Assembly: GCA_963732765.1 (NCBI GenBank)
Contig: CAVTAS010000007.1
Location: 1 to 64,000 of the forward strand
DNA: 64,000 bases
Direction of reading: 5' to 3'
Source: JANYHF01 sp963732765
GTDB lineage: Bacteria; Pseudomonadota; Alphaproteobacteria; Rhizobiales; Hyphomicrobiaceae
Positions 1-8,641 of the stretch are shown piece after piece. The first letter of the stretch is position 1. Each line of letters starts with the position of its first letter. Under the pieces are notes generated by a model, which saw nothing but the letters and a program-made list of their open reading frames with translations, was not told where the DNA came from and searched no databases. Position numbers and translations under genes: made by a program.

Positions 1-89
1 GGCGGAGAGAGGGGGATTCGAACCCCCGAGACGGTTGCCCGCCTACACACTTTCCAGGCGTGCGCCTTCAGCCACTCGGCCACCTCTCC
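1..89 (-). tRNA. tRNA-Ser (anticodon GGA)
   Basis: Read on the minus strand, the segment folds as a class II (long variable arm) tRNA. The 7-bp acceptor stem starts GGAGAGG at position 89, the D-arm contains TGGCCGAGTGG, and the anticodon loop reads CTGGAAA, giving anticodon GGA. An extended variable arm and the T-loop GGTTCGAATCC follow. The 3' end is cut by the window edge: G-CC is present and the final A of a CCA end would lie outside. Serine identity rests on the anticodon and the long variable arm. Confidence 0.95.
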
Positions 90-470
90 GCAAGAGGGGC
101 GCACTATAGCGATGAGCGGCTGGCCTGCAAGCGCGCGTTGTCGCGCGTGGGACCGGGACGTCAGACCAGTACAGCGCGGACCGATCATGCACGCCCAAGG
201 TCTGTCTCCAATCCGAGAACCGACGCCCCGCAGAAGTACCTGCGTTCGGCCTTTCAGCTTCGCTATCGGCCGGACCTTACCCGGAACATCGGTATCGGAT
301 TTCGGGTGGCCCGAGCGATCTTGCGGTAGTCCGGGATGGCAGCTGCCGAACACGCCGAGCGCACGGGAAAGTTATGGGCGCAGCCCCGTGACGGATCGGC
401 CAATCGCGCCTATATCGGTGACATGGCGCGCGACAACAGAACTGCCGGCGCGCAACGAGAAAGCTCACTC
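90..470. other. Non-coding interval between tRNA-Ser and the first gene
   Basis: No convincing gene in about 380 bases. Short open frames on both strands lack ribosome-binding sites and recognisable protein features. The right-hand part should contain the promoter of the following plus-strand genes, but I cannot point to a clear -35/-10 pair. Confidence 0.5.
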
Positions 471-785
471 ATGTTTCTGTTTCGATGGCTCGGTGGCTGG
501 TCGATCCTGGTGGCGGTGATTGCCCTGGTGAATGACGTCACCCACTCCTATCAATCCGGAGCGAAGCTTACGTTCGCTTCGCTGGGCAAGGATTGGTATG
601 CGCTCAGTCCGTCCACGCTGAATGGACTGCAAGCCGGGATAGAGCGGTATGTCCATCCTGTGCTGTGGGACCCCGCCATGCTGACGATACTGAAGACACC
701 AGCTTTTGTCGTGTTCGGCGTGCTGGGGCTGGCGCTTTATGGCATCGGCCTGCGCCGTCGCGGCACCAACATCTTCGCCAACTGA
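471..785 (+). CDS. Small two-helix membrane protein, unknown function
   Basis: A 104-residue protein that I do not recognise as a named family. The frame is open further upstream, but the ATG at 471 is chosen because the protein then begins directly with a hydrophobic helix (about residues 3-22). A second helix lies at about residues 77-96, followed by a basic Leu-Arg-Arg-Arg segment, which predicts a cytoplasmic C-terminus. The roughly 50 residues between the helices are polar and probably periplasmic. It ends 30 nt before msrA on the same strand, so the two may be co-transcribed. Function unknown. Confidence 0.6.
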   Translation: MFLFRWLGGWSILVAVIALVNDVTHSYQSGAKLTFASLGKDWYALSPSTLNGLQAGIERYVHPVLWDPAMLTILKTPAFVVFGVLGLALYGIGLRRRGTNIFAN

Positions 786-815
786 GGCCTCGGTTCCGAA
801 CCTAAGGAGACCATC

Positions 816-1472
816 ATGCTGTTCTCGCGCAAATCCTCCGAAATGCCTTCGGCTGCCGACGCTCTGCCGGGGCGGCCCGCGGCTATCCCCACGGCCAGCC
901 AACATTTTGTGAACGGCGCCACATTGAAGGGGCCCTATCCTGCCGGGTCGGAGCAGGCCATGTTCGGGCTCGGCTGCTTCTGGGGCGCCGAGCGCAAGTT
1001 CTGGTCGCTGCCGGGGGTGCATGTCACTGCGGTCGGCTATGCTGGCGGCCAAACGCCGAACGCGACCTACCGGGAAATATGCACCGGCATGACCGGCCAC
1101 AACGAGGTAGTGCTGGTGGTGTTCGATCCTAAGCAGATCTCCTACGCCGACCTGCTAAAAGTGTTCTTCGAGAGCCATGACCCGACGCAAGGCATGCGCC
1201 AGGGCAACGATATGGGTACGCAGTACCGTTCCGGCATCTACACCTATTCGCCGGCGCAGGGCGCGGCGGCGCTGGCAGCCAAGGAGGCCTACGGCAAGGC
1301 GCTGAAGGCAAAAGGCTTTTCGGCCATCACGACCGAAATCCAGGACGCGCCGCCCTTTTACTTTGCCGAGGCGGACCACCAGCAGTATCTGGCCAAGAAC
1401 CCGCGCGGCTATTGCGGCCTCGGCGGCACCGGGGTCGTTTGTCAGATTGGCACCGGGGTCATGGCGGGATAG
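816..1472 (+). CDS. msrA: Peptide-methionine (S)-S-oxide reductase MsrA
   Basis: Repairs oxidised methionine by reducing the S-epimer of methionine sulfoxide in proteins and free amino acid, using thioredoxin. The signature GCFWGAE is present with catalytic Cys54, followed by conserved family segments such as GYAGG, GHNEVV and the SHDPTQ / GNDMGTQYRS block. Length (218 aa) is usual for the version with an N-terminal extension of about 45 residues. A strong AAGGAG ribosome-binding site precedes the ATG. It lies 30 nt downstream of the small membrane protein and 10 nt upstream of the PLP enzyme. The nearby RpoE-ChrR pair makes an oxidative-stress neighbourhood plausible, but no shared promoter was found. 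Confidence 0.95.
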   Translation: MLFSRKSSEMPSAADALPGRPAAIPTASQHFVNGATLKGPYPAGSEQAMFGLGCFWGAERKFWSLPGVHVTAVGYAGGQTPNATYREICTGMTGHNEVVLVVFDPKQISYADLLKVFFESHDPTQGMRQGNDMGTQYRSGIYTYSPAQGAAALAAKEAYGKALKAKGFSAITTEIQDAPPFYFAEADHQQYLAKNPRGYCGLGGTGVVCQIGTGVMAG

Positions 1473-1482
1473 TCTGGCCCGC

Positions 1483-2454
1483 ATGACCGATGCACCACCA
1501 CTGACTGCCGCCGGCGTCGCGAAAGCCTATGCCGGCATCGATCCCGTCTTTCGCGACAGCCCATTGATGCGGCACGACACGGCTGATGCTGCGCTAGGAT
1601 TGCAGCTCTTTGCCAAGGTCGAGACGCTCAATCCGATCCGCTCTTTCAAAGGGCGCGGGACGGATTGGGCGCTCGAAACCGCCAGTTGGGGTGACACGCC
1701 GCTGGTTGCCGCCTCGGCTGGCAATTTCGGACAGGGGCTGGCCTATGCCGCGCGCAAACGGGGCCGGCGGGTTAGGGTGTTTGCCAGCACTGGCGCCAAT
1801 CCCTTGAAGATCGCGGCCATGCGACGGCTGGGTGCCGAGGTGATCCTTGAGGGGGCCGATTTCGACGCGGCAAAAGCGGCGGCCCGGACCTTCGCGGTCG
1901 CGAACGGACACATCTTCATTGAGGACGGCGCACTGCCCGCTATTGCCGAGGGCGCGGGCACGATTGCGCTGGAGATGACGCGCACCTTGGCGGCGGCTGG
2001 TGGGTGCCTCGACGCCATGCTGGTGCCGTTGGGTAATGGTGCATTGCTGACCGGGATCGGGGCCTGGATGAAGGCCGAGATGCCGGCCTGCAAGGTGATC
2101 GGAATCGTGGCGGAGGCAGCTCCGTCCATGATGCTGTCGTGGCGTCAACAGCGCTTGGTTTCAACCGCGACGGCCAACTCTATCGCCGACGGCATCGCGG
2201 TGCGTGAGCCGGTGCCCTACGCGCTCGCCACTATGCGCGCAACCGCGGACGACGTCTGGAGCGTTTCGGAAGCTTCGATCCGTTCCGCTATGCGGTTCTG
2301 CCGCGATCACTACGGATTGCTCATCGAGCCGGCTGGAGCTGCCGGCGTCGCCGCGGCGCTGGAGCGTAAGGCAACCTTGGCAGGCCAACGTATTGCCACC
2401 ATCTTGTGCGGAAGTAATCTCACTCCGGAACAGATCAAGGACTACTTTTCGTGA
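1483..2454 (+). CDS. PLP-dependent threonine/serine dehydratase-like enzyme
   Basis: Fold-type II PLP enzyme (tryptophan synthase beta superfamily), 323 aa. The cofactor lysine is Lys56 in the motif NPIRSFKGRG, and a glycine-rich phosphate-binding stretch lies at PLGNGALLTG. The family includes threonine and serine ammonia-lyases and diaminopropionate ammonia-lyases. There is no C-terminal ACT regulatory domain, so it resembles the short catabolic type. The frame is open upstream, but the ATG at 1483 avoids overlap with msrA. Its stop overlaps the GTG of the next gene (GTGA), which implies translational coupling. Exact substrate not assignable from sequence. Confidence 0.8.
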   Translation: MTDAPPLTAAGVAKAYAGIDPVFRDSPLMRHDTADAALGLQLFAKVETLNPIRSFKGRGTDWALETASWGDTPLVAASAGNFGQGLAYAARKRGRRVRVFASTGANPLKIAAMRRLGAEVILEGADFDAAKAAARTFAVANGHIFIEDGALPAIAEGAGTIALEMTRTLAAAGGCLDAMLVPLGNGALLTGIGAWMKAEMPACKVIGIVAEAAPSMMLSWRQQRLVSTATANSIADGIAVREPVPYALATMRATADDVWSVSEASIRSAMRFCRDHYGLLIEPAGAAGVAAALERKATLAGQRIATILCGSNLTPEQIKDYFS

Positions 2455-3260
2455 CATTGAGTTGGGTTGCGCTGGGCCTGATCGGTCTGTTGACGATGCC
2501 GCTTGGCCAGGCCTTCGCCGCCGCAGCGACCACTGACCGGGTGGCAGGGATCAAGGTGCTGGTTGCCAAAGCCAAATGGCAGCCGCTCGCCAAGGGTATT
2601 GAGGAACTGATCGCCAAGCAGCCGCCGGATTTGGACCTGCATGTCTACCGCCTGCCGCAGAAATCCGTCGAGATGCGCGTCCTGGAGCAGCTTTCGCCCA
2701 CAGGCAGTCCCGCCGATGTTGTGGGCAAGGCGGCCAAGGCGACGCTGGCCATTAACGGTGGTTTCTGGTGGATCAAGGACGATGGTTCGATTGCGCCGAA
2801 CGGCCTGTTGATTGTGGATGGGCAGAAGCGCGCGCCGTACAAGAGGTGCAGCGTTTGTGGCGGCGTTCTCTATACTGATAATAAGGGTCTGCATCTGGAG
2901 CGCTCCAAAGCCGCAGGGCCCGCCAAGGGAACTCAGGCGGCGCTGCAGTCCGGTCCGGTTCTGGTAGCACCAGGCGGCAAGATCGCCATCCGCAAGCCGG
3001 GTGGGCCGGAGGCGGGGCGCTCGGCGATTTGTCTCGCCGGTGACAGCATCTATGTGTTTGCGATTTTCAACGCGCTGACCATGCAGGAAACAGCACAGCT
3101 GTTGCAGGCTCCGGCCAGCGAGGGCGGCTTCGGTTGCGAGCGCGCCATGAACCTGGATGGCGGGGCATCAACGCAAGTGTATGTCGATCTGCCCGGGCAC
3201 CAGGCGATGGTCGGCTATCCGCGCCCGGTGCAGAATTTCGTGGCCTTCTTTGCGAAGTAG
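2451..3260 (+). CDS. Phosphodiester glycosidase-family (NAGPA-like) secreted protein
   Basis: 269-residue protein starting at GTG, overlapping the previous stop by 4 nt. Residues 1-24 form a hydrophobic signal peptide ending at an AFA/AAA cleavage-like site, so export is expected. The body has the hallmarks of the phosphodiester glycosidase domain (PF09992, relatives of the mammalian uncovering enzyme NAGPA): NGGFW near residue 103, an SGPVLV segment, and the C-terminal block MNLDGGASTQ. Bacterial members are proposed to act on envelope or exopolysaccharide glycosyl phosphodiesters; the substrate here is unknown. Coupling to a PLP enzyme is unexplained. Confidence 0.8.
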   Translation: MTLSWVALGLIGLLTMPLGQAFAAAATTDRVAGIKVLVAKAKWQPLAKGIEELIAKQPPDLDLHVYRLPQKSVEMRVLEQLSPTGSPADVVGKAAKATLAINGGFWWIKDDGSIAPNGLLIVDGQKRAPYKRCSVCGGVLYTDNKGLHLERSKAAGPAKGTQAALQSGPVLVAPGGKIAIRKPGGPEAGRSAICLAGDSIYVFAIFNALTMQETAQLLQAPASEGGFGCERAMNLDGGASTQVYVDLPGHQAMVGYPRPVQNFVAFFAK

Positions 3261-3282
3261 GCGTCGGCCTTTGTTGCAGCAG

Positions 3283-3954
3283 TCAGATCCCGATCATTTT
3301 CTGCAGTACGCGGAATTTGAGCTGCTTGAACAACGGCGGCGCCTCATTGGCGATCACGCAAGTGCAGGTCTGCGCACCATCGACAATGGGGTTGTGGGTG
3401 CCCTCATCATCCATATCGGTGACGTCGCCAGGGCCAAAGACCCGCCCGCCGTCGCGCAAAGCGCCCTGCAAGACAAGCGTCAGTTCGGTGCCAACATGAG
3501 CGTGCTCGGGTAGCGACATGCCTGGTCGCGCACGCAGGAAACGCAGTGAATGCACGCCCTGCCGGCGCTTGAACATGACGCGTCGATCCTCGACCCCCGG
3601 CATCACTTTGCGCCATTTGATGGTATCGATGCCGCCACCGATAACGCGGGCGAGCGCGTCCGGCAATCCGGCCGCGTTGCCGGGCCGCGGTGGTATCCGA
3701 GTGATCGGCGCGCGATCGGCGGGGTCAGGTCCGTCCAAGCGCTGCAGCAGGCTTTCGAGCGCACCCAGATCTGGTTCCACCGGCGGCGCAACCTGCATCT
3801 TGGCAGCGCCGAGTTCGTCCATTGTGCGGATGGTCCCGCGGCAGACCGCGCACATCTCCAGATGCGCGGCCACAATGATGCTGAACGGCTCGCTGAGCGT
3901 GCCGGCGGCGAACCCCATCAGGGTGGCGTCTTCGGGGTGATGTGTGATGCTCAT
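3283..3954 (-). CDS. chrR: ChrR-type zinc anti-sigma factor
   Basis: Anti-sigma factor that holds the adjacent ECF sigma factor inactive until singlet oxygen or organic peroxide stress. The protein is 223 aa. The N-terminal zinc-binding ASD carries His6, His31, Cys35 and Cys38 (HLEMCAVC), at the same positions as in Rhodobacter sphaeroides ChrR. A C-terminal cupin (about residues 110-215) keeps His151, His153, Glu157 and His187 as likely metal ligands. ATG at 3954 overlaps the sigma-factor stop by 4 nt (ATGA), so the pair is translationally coupled. Singlet-oxygen sensing is taken from the family, not shown here. Confidence 0.92.
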   Translation of the reverse strand: MSITHHPEDATLMGFAAGTLSEPFSIIVAAHLEMCAVCRGTIRTMDELGAAKMQVAPPVEPDLGALESLLQRLDGPDPADRAPITRIPPRPGNAAGLPDALARVIGGGIDTIKWRKVMPGVEDRRVMFKRRQGVHSLRFLRARPGMSLPEHAHVGTELTLVLQGALRDGGRVFGPGDVTDMDDEGTHNPIVDGAQTCTCVIANEAPPLFKQLKFRVLQKMIGI

Positions 3955-4622
3955 GATGCGTCCGCCAGCGAGTCCTTTATCTTCTGGTAGGCCAGCCGCA
4001 TGCGCGACTTCACCGTGCCAAGCGGAATGCCCAGCCGCTCCGCGATTTCGCCATGCGCCAGCCCCTCGGTGTAGGCCAGCGCGACGACCTCGCCTTGTTC
4101 GGCTGGTAATGTGTCCAGTACGGCGCGCAGGCGCACTTGGATTTGACCCGCCGCCAACTGATCGTCCTGCAAGGGCTCGTTGGAGGCCTGTTCCAGGTGA
4201 TCCTCGCCCAGCTCCTGCCAGGGAACTTCGCGCCGTAAGCGGTCTATCCGCAGATTGCGGGCGATGGTGTAGATCCAGGTGATGGCGCTGCCACGCGAGG
4301 CTACGAACAGCTCGGCCTTGCGCCAGACGGTCAGGAAAGTGTCCTGGACGATTTCTTCCGCGGTGCCGTGGTCGGCGCCTTGGCGCACCAGCATGCCTTT
4401 GACCTGCGGGGCAACCAGCTGGAACAGTCTGCCGAAAGCGTCGCGGTCCCGCTGCACGGCGATGCGCGTCAGGAGATCGGTCAGCTCGGGGCGCGGTTGT
4501 GCGGCGACCGGGCCGCGGCCCGTCGCCTGGAAAGCCTGCATGCCATTGCCACCAACTGCTGCCGATTGGGACTCTACGGGCGTGTTGGCGTTTTGGATCA
4601 CTGGCGGGTGTGGCGCACTCAT
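3951..4622 (-). CDS. rpoE: ECF sigma factor, RpoE (ChrR-partnered) type
   Basis: Extracytoplasmic-function sigma-70 factor, 223 aa. Region 2 lies near residues 55-120 (FGRLFQLVAPQVKG, then DTFLTVWRKA and the WIYTIARN -10 recognition segment). Region 4 is at about 160-220, with the HTH around GEIAERLGIPLGTVKSRM. An N-terminal tail of about 45 low-complexity residues precedes region 2. A GGAGG ribosome-binding site lies 8 nt before the ATG at 4622. The partner ChrR overlaps by 4 nt. In relatives the sigma factor activates its own operon and defence genes against singlet oxygen; I could not identify a matching RpoE promoter by eye. Confidence 0.95.
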   Translation of the reverse strand: MSAPHPPVIQNANTPVESQSAAVGGNGMQAFQATGRGPVAAQPRPELTDLLTRIAVQRDRDAFGRLFQLVAPQVKGMLVRQGADHGTAEEIVQDTFLTVWRKAELFVASRGSAITWIYTIARNLRIDRLRREVPWQELGEDHLEQASNEPLQDDQLAAGQIQVRLRAVLDTLPAEQGEVVALAYTEGLAHGEIAERLGIPLGTVKSRMRLAYQKIKDSLADAS

Positions 4623-5320
4623 AATGGTCGCCTCCGACTCTCGTTACCGGAGCCCTCTGAGGCACGATAACACAGCCTGTGCGCAAGTCGACACCAGGGC
4701 CGGCGTGGTGGAAAGCTCCCGGCAAGAACGCAGATGACGGTCAACGATATAGACGTTCACTCGCGAAATTATTACTTACAGATAGAGATTTTTATTGCGT
4801 AAATCCGGATTTATACTATTATCATTTCACCTTCTTCTACGGGGATGCACTCGAGGGCGTCTCGATCTGCTGGAAGAGGGGCAGCGACCAGGGCCGGGTG
4901 CCGCACACCCAGGGCTTGGCGGCCGCCGTCGCTCGCTCTGGGTGAGATGCCAGAGCGTGGAGCAGCCCACAGGTAACGTGGCGACGGAGGGATCGGTAAA
5001 AACGCTGGCGGGGTGGCCGGGTGCCGCACTCTCTAAAAAACTTTCGCGGCATCCGGCGACCCCGCACCCCATTTGGGGTTCGAACATGGGTTCGGTCAGG
5101 GCACAGCCACGTCCACCTTCCGGACCAGCCGCGTGCAACCAGCGGGCAAGACACGAACTCGCAGCATCTCAATCGTGACGGCGGATCGGCCGTTCCATAG
5201 CCTTGGTCCAGTGGGAGTCATGGCCGTTACCCTTTTGCCGGATGACCATACGCGCGCTTCACGATAGGTGATCACGTTCGCACAGCGATCCCCTCGATTT
5301 CAGGACTGGAGTAATTCATT
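4623..5320. other. Long divergent intergenic region between rpoE and dcp
   Basis: About 700 bases without a credible gene. The first 120 bases should carry the minus-strand promoter of rpoE-chrR. Bases 4740-4835 are strikingly AT-rich against the high-GC surroundings. The element GCCGGGTGCCGCAC occurs around 5015, and a related GGGTGCCGCAC around 4895. Small open frames here have odd composition and no ribosome-binding site. The last 20 bases hold the GGAG ribosome-binding site of the peptidase gene. Confidence 0.5.
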
Positions 5321-7360
5321 TTGACAACTAGCAACCCCCTGCTCACCGCCTGGACCGCTCCGTTCGAAACGCCGCCTTTCGATCAGATCAGGCCGGAGCA
5401 TTTCGCCCCCGCTTTTGCCGAGGGCATGTCTGCGCATTTAGCCGAAGTCGATGCGATTGCGCGCAACCCGGATGCGTCAACCTTCGGTAACACCATCGTG
5501 GCCCTGGAAGACGCCGGCCGTCTGCTCGACCGCATCGCCGGTGTGTTCTTCAATCTGACCGGCGCGGACAGCAATGACGCGCTGCAGGCGGTCGAGCGCG
5601 ACATGGCGCCGAAGCTGGCCGAGCATTCCAACACGATTACCTCGAACGCGCAGCTGTTCGCCCGCATCGATGCCGTTTTCAAAGCGCGGGCAGAACTGGG
5701 GCTTTCGGCCGAGGAGCTGCGGCTGTTGGAGCGCAAGCATCTCGGCTTTGTCCGGGCAGGCGCGGCGCTTGACGCCAAGGCCAAGTCGCGCATTGGCGAC
5801 ATCAAGCAGCGGCTGGCAGCGTTGACAACCCAGTTCAGCCAGAACGTGCTGGCCGACGAGAAGGCCTTCGAGCTGCCGCTGCCGTCTGAGGCCGATCTAG
5901 CGGGTCTGCCCGATTTCACAATCGCTGCCGCCGCCGAAGCCGCTCGCGAGCACGGCAGCACTGCCTCCCACATCGTGACCATGAACCGTTCGCTGATGGA
6001 ACCGTTCCTGACCTTCTCGACACGGCGCGATTTGCGCGAACAGGCCTTCAAGGCCTGGCAGCAGCGCGGCGAGAAACCTGGCCCCACCGACAACCGCGCG
6101 CTGATCGACGAGATCCTGGCGCTGCGCCAGGAGCGGGCCAAACTGCTCGGCTACGCCAGTTATGCCGATTTCAAGCTCGACGACACCATGGCCAAGACGC
6201 CGGCAACGGTAGGAAACCTGCTCGGCGAAGTGTGGGAGGCCGGGCTGAAGGCGTCGCACCGCGAGCGCGACAAACTCGCTGAACTGGCGGCGCGCGAAGG
6301 CGCCAATATCAAGATCGAGCCGTGGGACTGGCGGCACTATGCCGAGAAGGTGCGCAAAGCCGAGTACGATCTGAACGAAGAGGACATCAAGCCCTACCTG
6401 CCGCTCGACAGCATGATTGCGGCCAGTTTCCACGTTGCGAATAAGCTCTTTGGGCTGACGTTCGCCGAGCGTACCGACGTTCCGGTCTATCACCCGGACG
6501 TGCGCGTGTTCGAGGTCAAGGGCCGCGACGGCAAGCACGTCGGACTGTTCCTGGCCGACTATTTCGCGCGGCCGTCGAAGCGTTCGGGCGCCTGGATGAG
6601 CGGTTTCCGCGATGGCGAACGGCTCAAGGGCAACATCCGCCCCATCATCGTCAATGTGCTGAACTTCGCCAAGGGCACGGCCGGTGAACCGACGCTGCTC
6701 TCCTTCGACGATGCGCGCACGCTGTTCCATGAATTCGGCCACGGGCTGCACGGTCTGCTGTCGGATGTAACGTACCCCTCGCTCGCCGGCACGTCGGTGG
6801 CGCATGACTTCGTCGAGCTGCCGTCGCAGCTCTACGAGCACTGGCTGCTGACCAAGGACGTGCTCGGACAATTCGCGCGCCACCACAAGACGGGCGAGCC
6901 CATGCCCGACCAGCTGATCGAGAAACTGCGCGCCGCCCGCACGTTCAATCAGGGGTTCGCGACCGTCGAATATCTCGCCTCGGCATTGGTGGATATGGAT
7001 GCGCATGCCGCCAGCGGGACGGGCGAGAGCGCCATGGCGCGGCAGGCAGCGACGCTGCGACGGCTCAATATGCCGGGGGAAATCGTCATGCGCCACGCCA
7101 CGCCGCACTTCCAGCACATCTATTCGGGCGACGGCTACGCGGCGGGCTATTACAGCTATCTGTGGTCCGAAATGCTGGACAGCGATGCCTTCCGCGCCTT
7201 CGAGGAAACCGGCGACGTTTACAACCCGGCGCTGGCCAAGAAACTGTACGACAACATCTATTCGGCCGGCAATCGTCAGGACCCGGAGCAAGCCTATCTG
7301 GCGTTCCGCGGGCGGATGCCGAAGGTGGATGGGATCTTGAGGCAGAGGGGGCTGGTGTGA
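5321..7360 (+). CDS. dcp: M3-family oligopeptidase / peptidyl-dipeptidase Dcp
   Basis: Cytoplasmic zinc metallopeptidase of family M3 that degrades short peptides during protein turnover. 679 aa, normal for Dcp/PrlC. The zinc motif HEFGH is at about residues 470-474, with the third ligand Glu expected about 25 residues on, in the FVELPSQLYEHW block. The substrate-binding tail block YAAGYYSYLWSE is also present. There is no signal peptide. The start is a TTG preceded by GGAG at suitable spacing; it opens the family-typical N-terminus NPLLTAWTAPFETPPFD. Dcp and oligopeptidase A are close relatives, so the symbol is a best fit. Confidence 0.92.
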   Translation: MTTSNPLLTAWTAPFETPPFDQIRPEHFAPAFAEGMSAHLAEVDAIARNPDASTFGNTIVALEDAGRLLDRIAGVFFNLTGADSNDALQAVERDMAPKLAEHSNTITSNAQLFARIDAVFKARAELGLSAEELRLLERKHLGFVRAGAALDAKAKSRIGDIKQRLAALTTQFSQNVLADEKAFELPLPSEADLAGLPDFTIAAAAEAAREHGSTASHIVTMNRSLMEPFLTFSTRRDLREQAFKAWQQRGEKPGPTDNRALIDEILALRQERAKLLGYASYADFKLDDTMAKTPATVGNLLGEVWEAGLKASHRERDKLAELAAREGANIKIEPWDWRHYAEKVRKAEYDLNEEDIKPYLPLDSMIAASFHVANKLFGLTFAERTDVPVYHPDVRVFEVKGRDGKHVGLFLADYFARPSKRSGAWMSGFRDGERLKGNIRPIIVNVLNFAKGTAGEPTLLSFDDARTLFHEFGHGLHGLLSDVTYPSLAGTSVAHDFVELPSQLYEHWLLTKDVLGQFARHHKTGEPMPDQLIEKLRAARTFNQGFATVEYLASALVDMDAHAASGTGESAMARQAATLRRLNMPGEIVMRHATPHFQHIYSGDGYAAGYYSYLWSEMLDSDAFRAFEETGDVYNPALAKKLYDNIYSAGNRQDPEQAYLAFRGRMPKVDGILRQRGLV

Positions 7361-7380
7361 GTGCTGCACACTGATCGTTG

Positions 7381-7410
7381 CGTAGGGGCGACCCGTGGGT
7401 CGCCCTTACG
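7381..7410. repeat. GTAGGGGCG-family palindrome, copy 1
   Basis: Inverted repeat with 14-nt arms, CGTAGGGGCGACCC and its near-complement, and a 2-nt loop. It sits between two converging genes. The TAA stop of the minus-strand flavoprotein gene lies inside the right arm, so it may serve as a bidirectional terminator. Confidence 0.8.
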
Positions 7411-8641
7411 CCACAACGCCTTTTCGCTCCGAATAGGCCAGCGCCCCCCGCGCCGCCGCCGCACCGGTGGCGAAACACGCCTGCAGCAGGTAACCTCCGG
7501 TCGGCGCATCCCAGTCGATCATCTCGCCGGCGGCGAATGTTCCGGGGACGGATTTCAGCATGTAGTGCTCGTCCAGCGCTTGCCATGCGATGCCACCCGC
7601 CGTCGAAATGGCGCGCTCGATGGGGCTGAGGGCTGTGACCGTCAGCGGTACCGCCTTGATGGCCGCCGCCAGTTCGTCAGCTTCGGATGGCAACGCCTTG
7701 CCGTGCCCCTCGTGCAGCAGCGCGATGGCGGCCGGCGACAAGGCGGCGGCCTTGCGCAGGAAGTTGCCCAGGCTGAGTTTTCCGCGCGGCCGGGACAGCG
7801 CTCCGGTCAGCTGGAACTGATCGAGATCGGGACGCAGGTCGAGCGTCAGTGTGCAACCGCTCCCCTGGGCAAGACCCGCGCGGATGGCCGGCCCGAGCCC
7901 ATAGATCGCGCCGCCTTCCAGACCGTGCTCGGTAATGATGGCCTCGCCCCGTTGCGTGGTGCCGCCAACCGACACGGCGATGCGCTTCAACGGCTCGCCG
8001 GCAAAGCGCTCGCGCAGGAATGCGGACCATGCAACCCGAACGCCGCAGTTGGCGGACTGCAGCGGCGTGATCGCGACGCCGCGTGCGCCGAGGATCGGCA
8101 CCCAGCCGCCATCCGAGCCGAGCCTCGGCCACGACGCGCCGCCGAGCGCAAGGACGGTCGCGTCGGCCGTTACGGACACTGCGCGGCCATCGCCGGAAAC
8201 GAATGTCAGTGCTCCGTCGGCGTCCCATCCGGTCCAACGCAGACCGCGCTCAAGCTGCACTCCGAGGCCGGCGAGCCGTCCAAGCCAGGCGCGCAGCAAC
8301 GGCGAGGCCTTCATCGCGCGTGGGAACACCCGGCCGCTGCTGCCGACAAACGTGTCCTGCCCAAGATTCTCCGCCCACGACCTAAGCGCGGTTGGCGGCA
8401 GCACTTCGATTGCGGCACGAAGTTGCTCGCTGCCTTCGCCGTATCGCGCCAGGAATGCCGGCAGTGGTTCGCTGTGCGTCAGGTTCAAGCCGCCGCGTCC
8501 CGCCAACAGGAATTTGCGGCCGGGATTGGGCATGCGGTCGTAGATGGTCACGGCCACACCGGCGCGCGCCAGGGTTTCGGCGGCCATCAGCCCAGCCGGG
8601 CCGCCGCCGATGACGGCTATGCTGCGCTTGTTCTGGTTCAC
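7406..8641 (-). CDS. NAD(P)/FAD-dependent flavoprotein (HI0933/YhiN-like)
   Basis: 411-residue flavoprotein of the HI0933/TIGR03862 group. The N-terminal Rossmann motif GGGPAG (residues 12-17) binds the FAD ADP moiety. It is followed by the family-specific stretch GRKFLLAGRGGLNLTHSE and a C-terminal FAD contact TGGYLLQACFATG. The biochemical role of the family is not established. GTG start at 8641; the start codon overlaps the stop of the upstream molybdopterin enzyme (GTGA), so the two genes are translationally coupled and may work together in a redox reaction. That partnership is inferred from gene arrangement only. Confidence 0.85.
   Translation of the reverse strand: MNQNKRSIAVIGGGPAGLMAAETLARAGVAVTIYDRMPNPGRKFLLAGRGGLNLTHSEPLPAFLARYGEGSEQLRAAIEVLPPTALRSWAENLGQDTFVGSSGRVFPRAMKASPLLRAWLGRLAGLGVQLERGLRWTGWDADGALTFVSGDGRAVSVTADATVLALGGASWPRLGSDGGWVPILGARGVAITPLQSANCGVRVAWSAFLRERFAGEPLKRIAVSVGGTTQRGEAIITEHGLEGGAIYGLGPAIRAGLAQGSGCTLTLDLRPDLDQFQLTGALSRPRGKLSLGNFLRKAAALSPAAIALLHEGHGKALPSEADELAAAIKAVPLTVTALSPIERAISTAGGIAWQALDEHYMLKSVPGTFAAGEMIDWDAPTGGYLLQACFATGAAAARGALAYSERKGVVA

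Noticed and set aside
4679..4945. 88-codon frame across the AT-rich patch
   Set aside because: No ribosome-binding site, odd composition, no conserved features.
5060..5120. Sequence GGGGTTCGAACATGGG resembling a tRNA T-arm
   Set aside because: Stem bases do not pair and no acceptor, D- or anticodon arm is found.
5897..7369. 490-codon open frame opposite dcp
   Set aside because: Shadow of the peptidase, which has the HEFGH motif on the plus strand.
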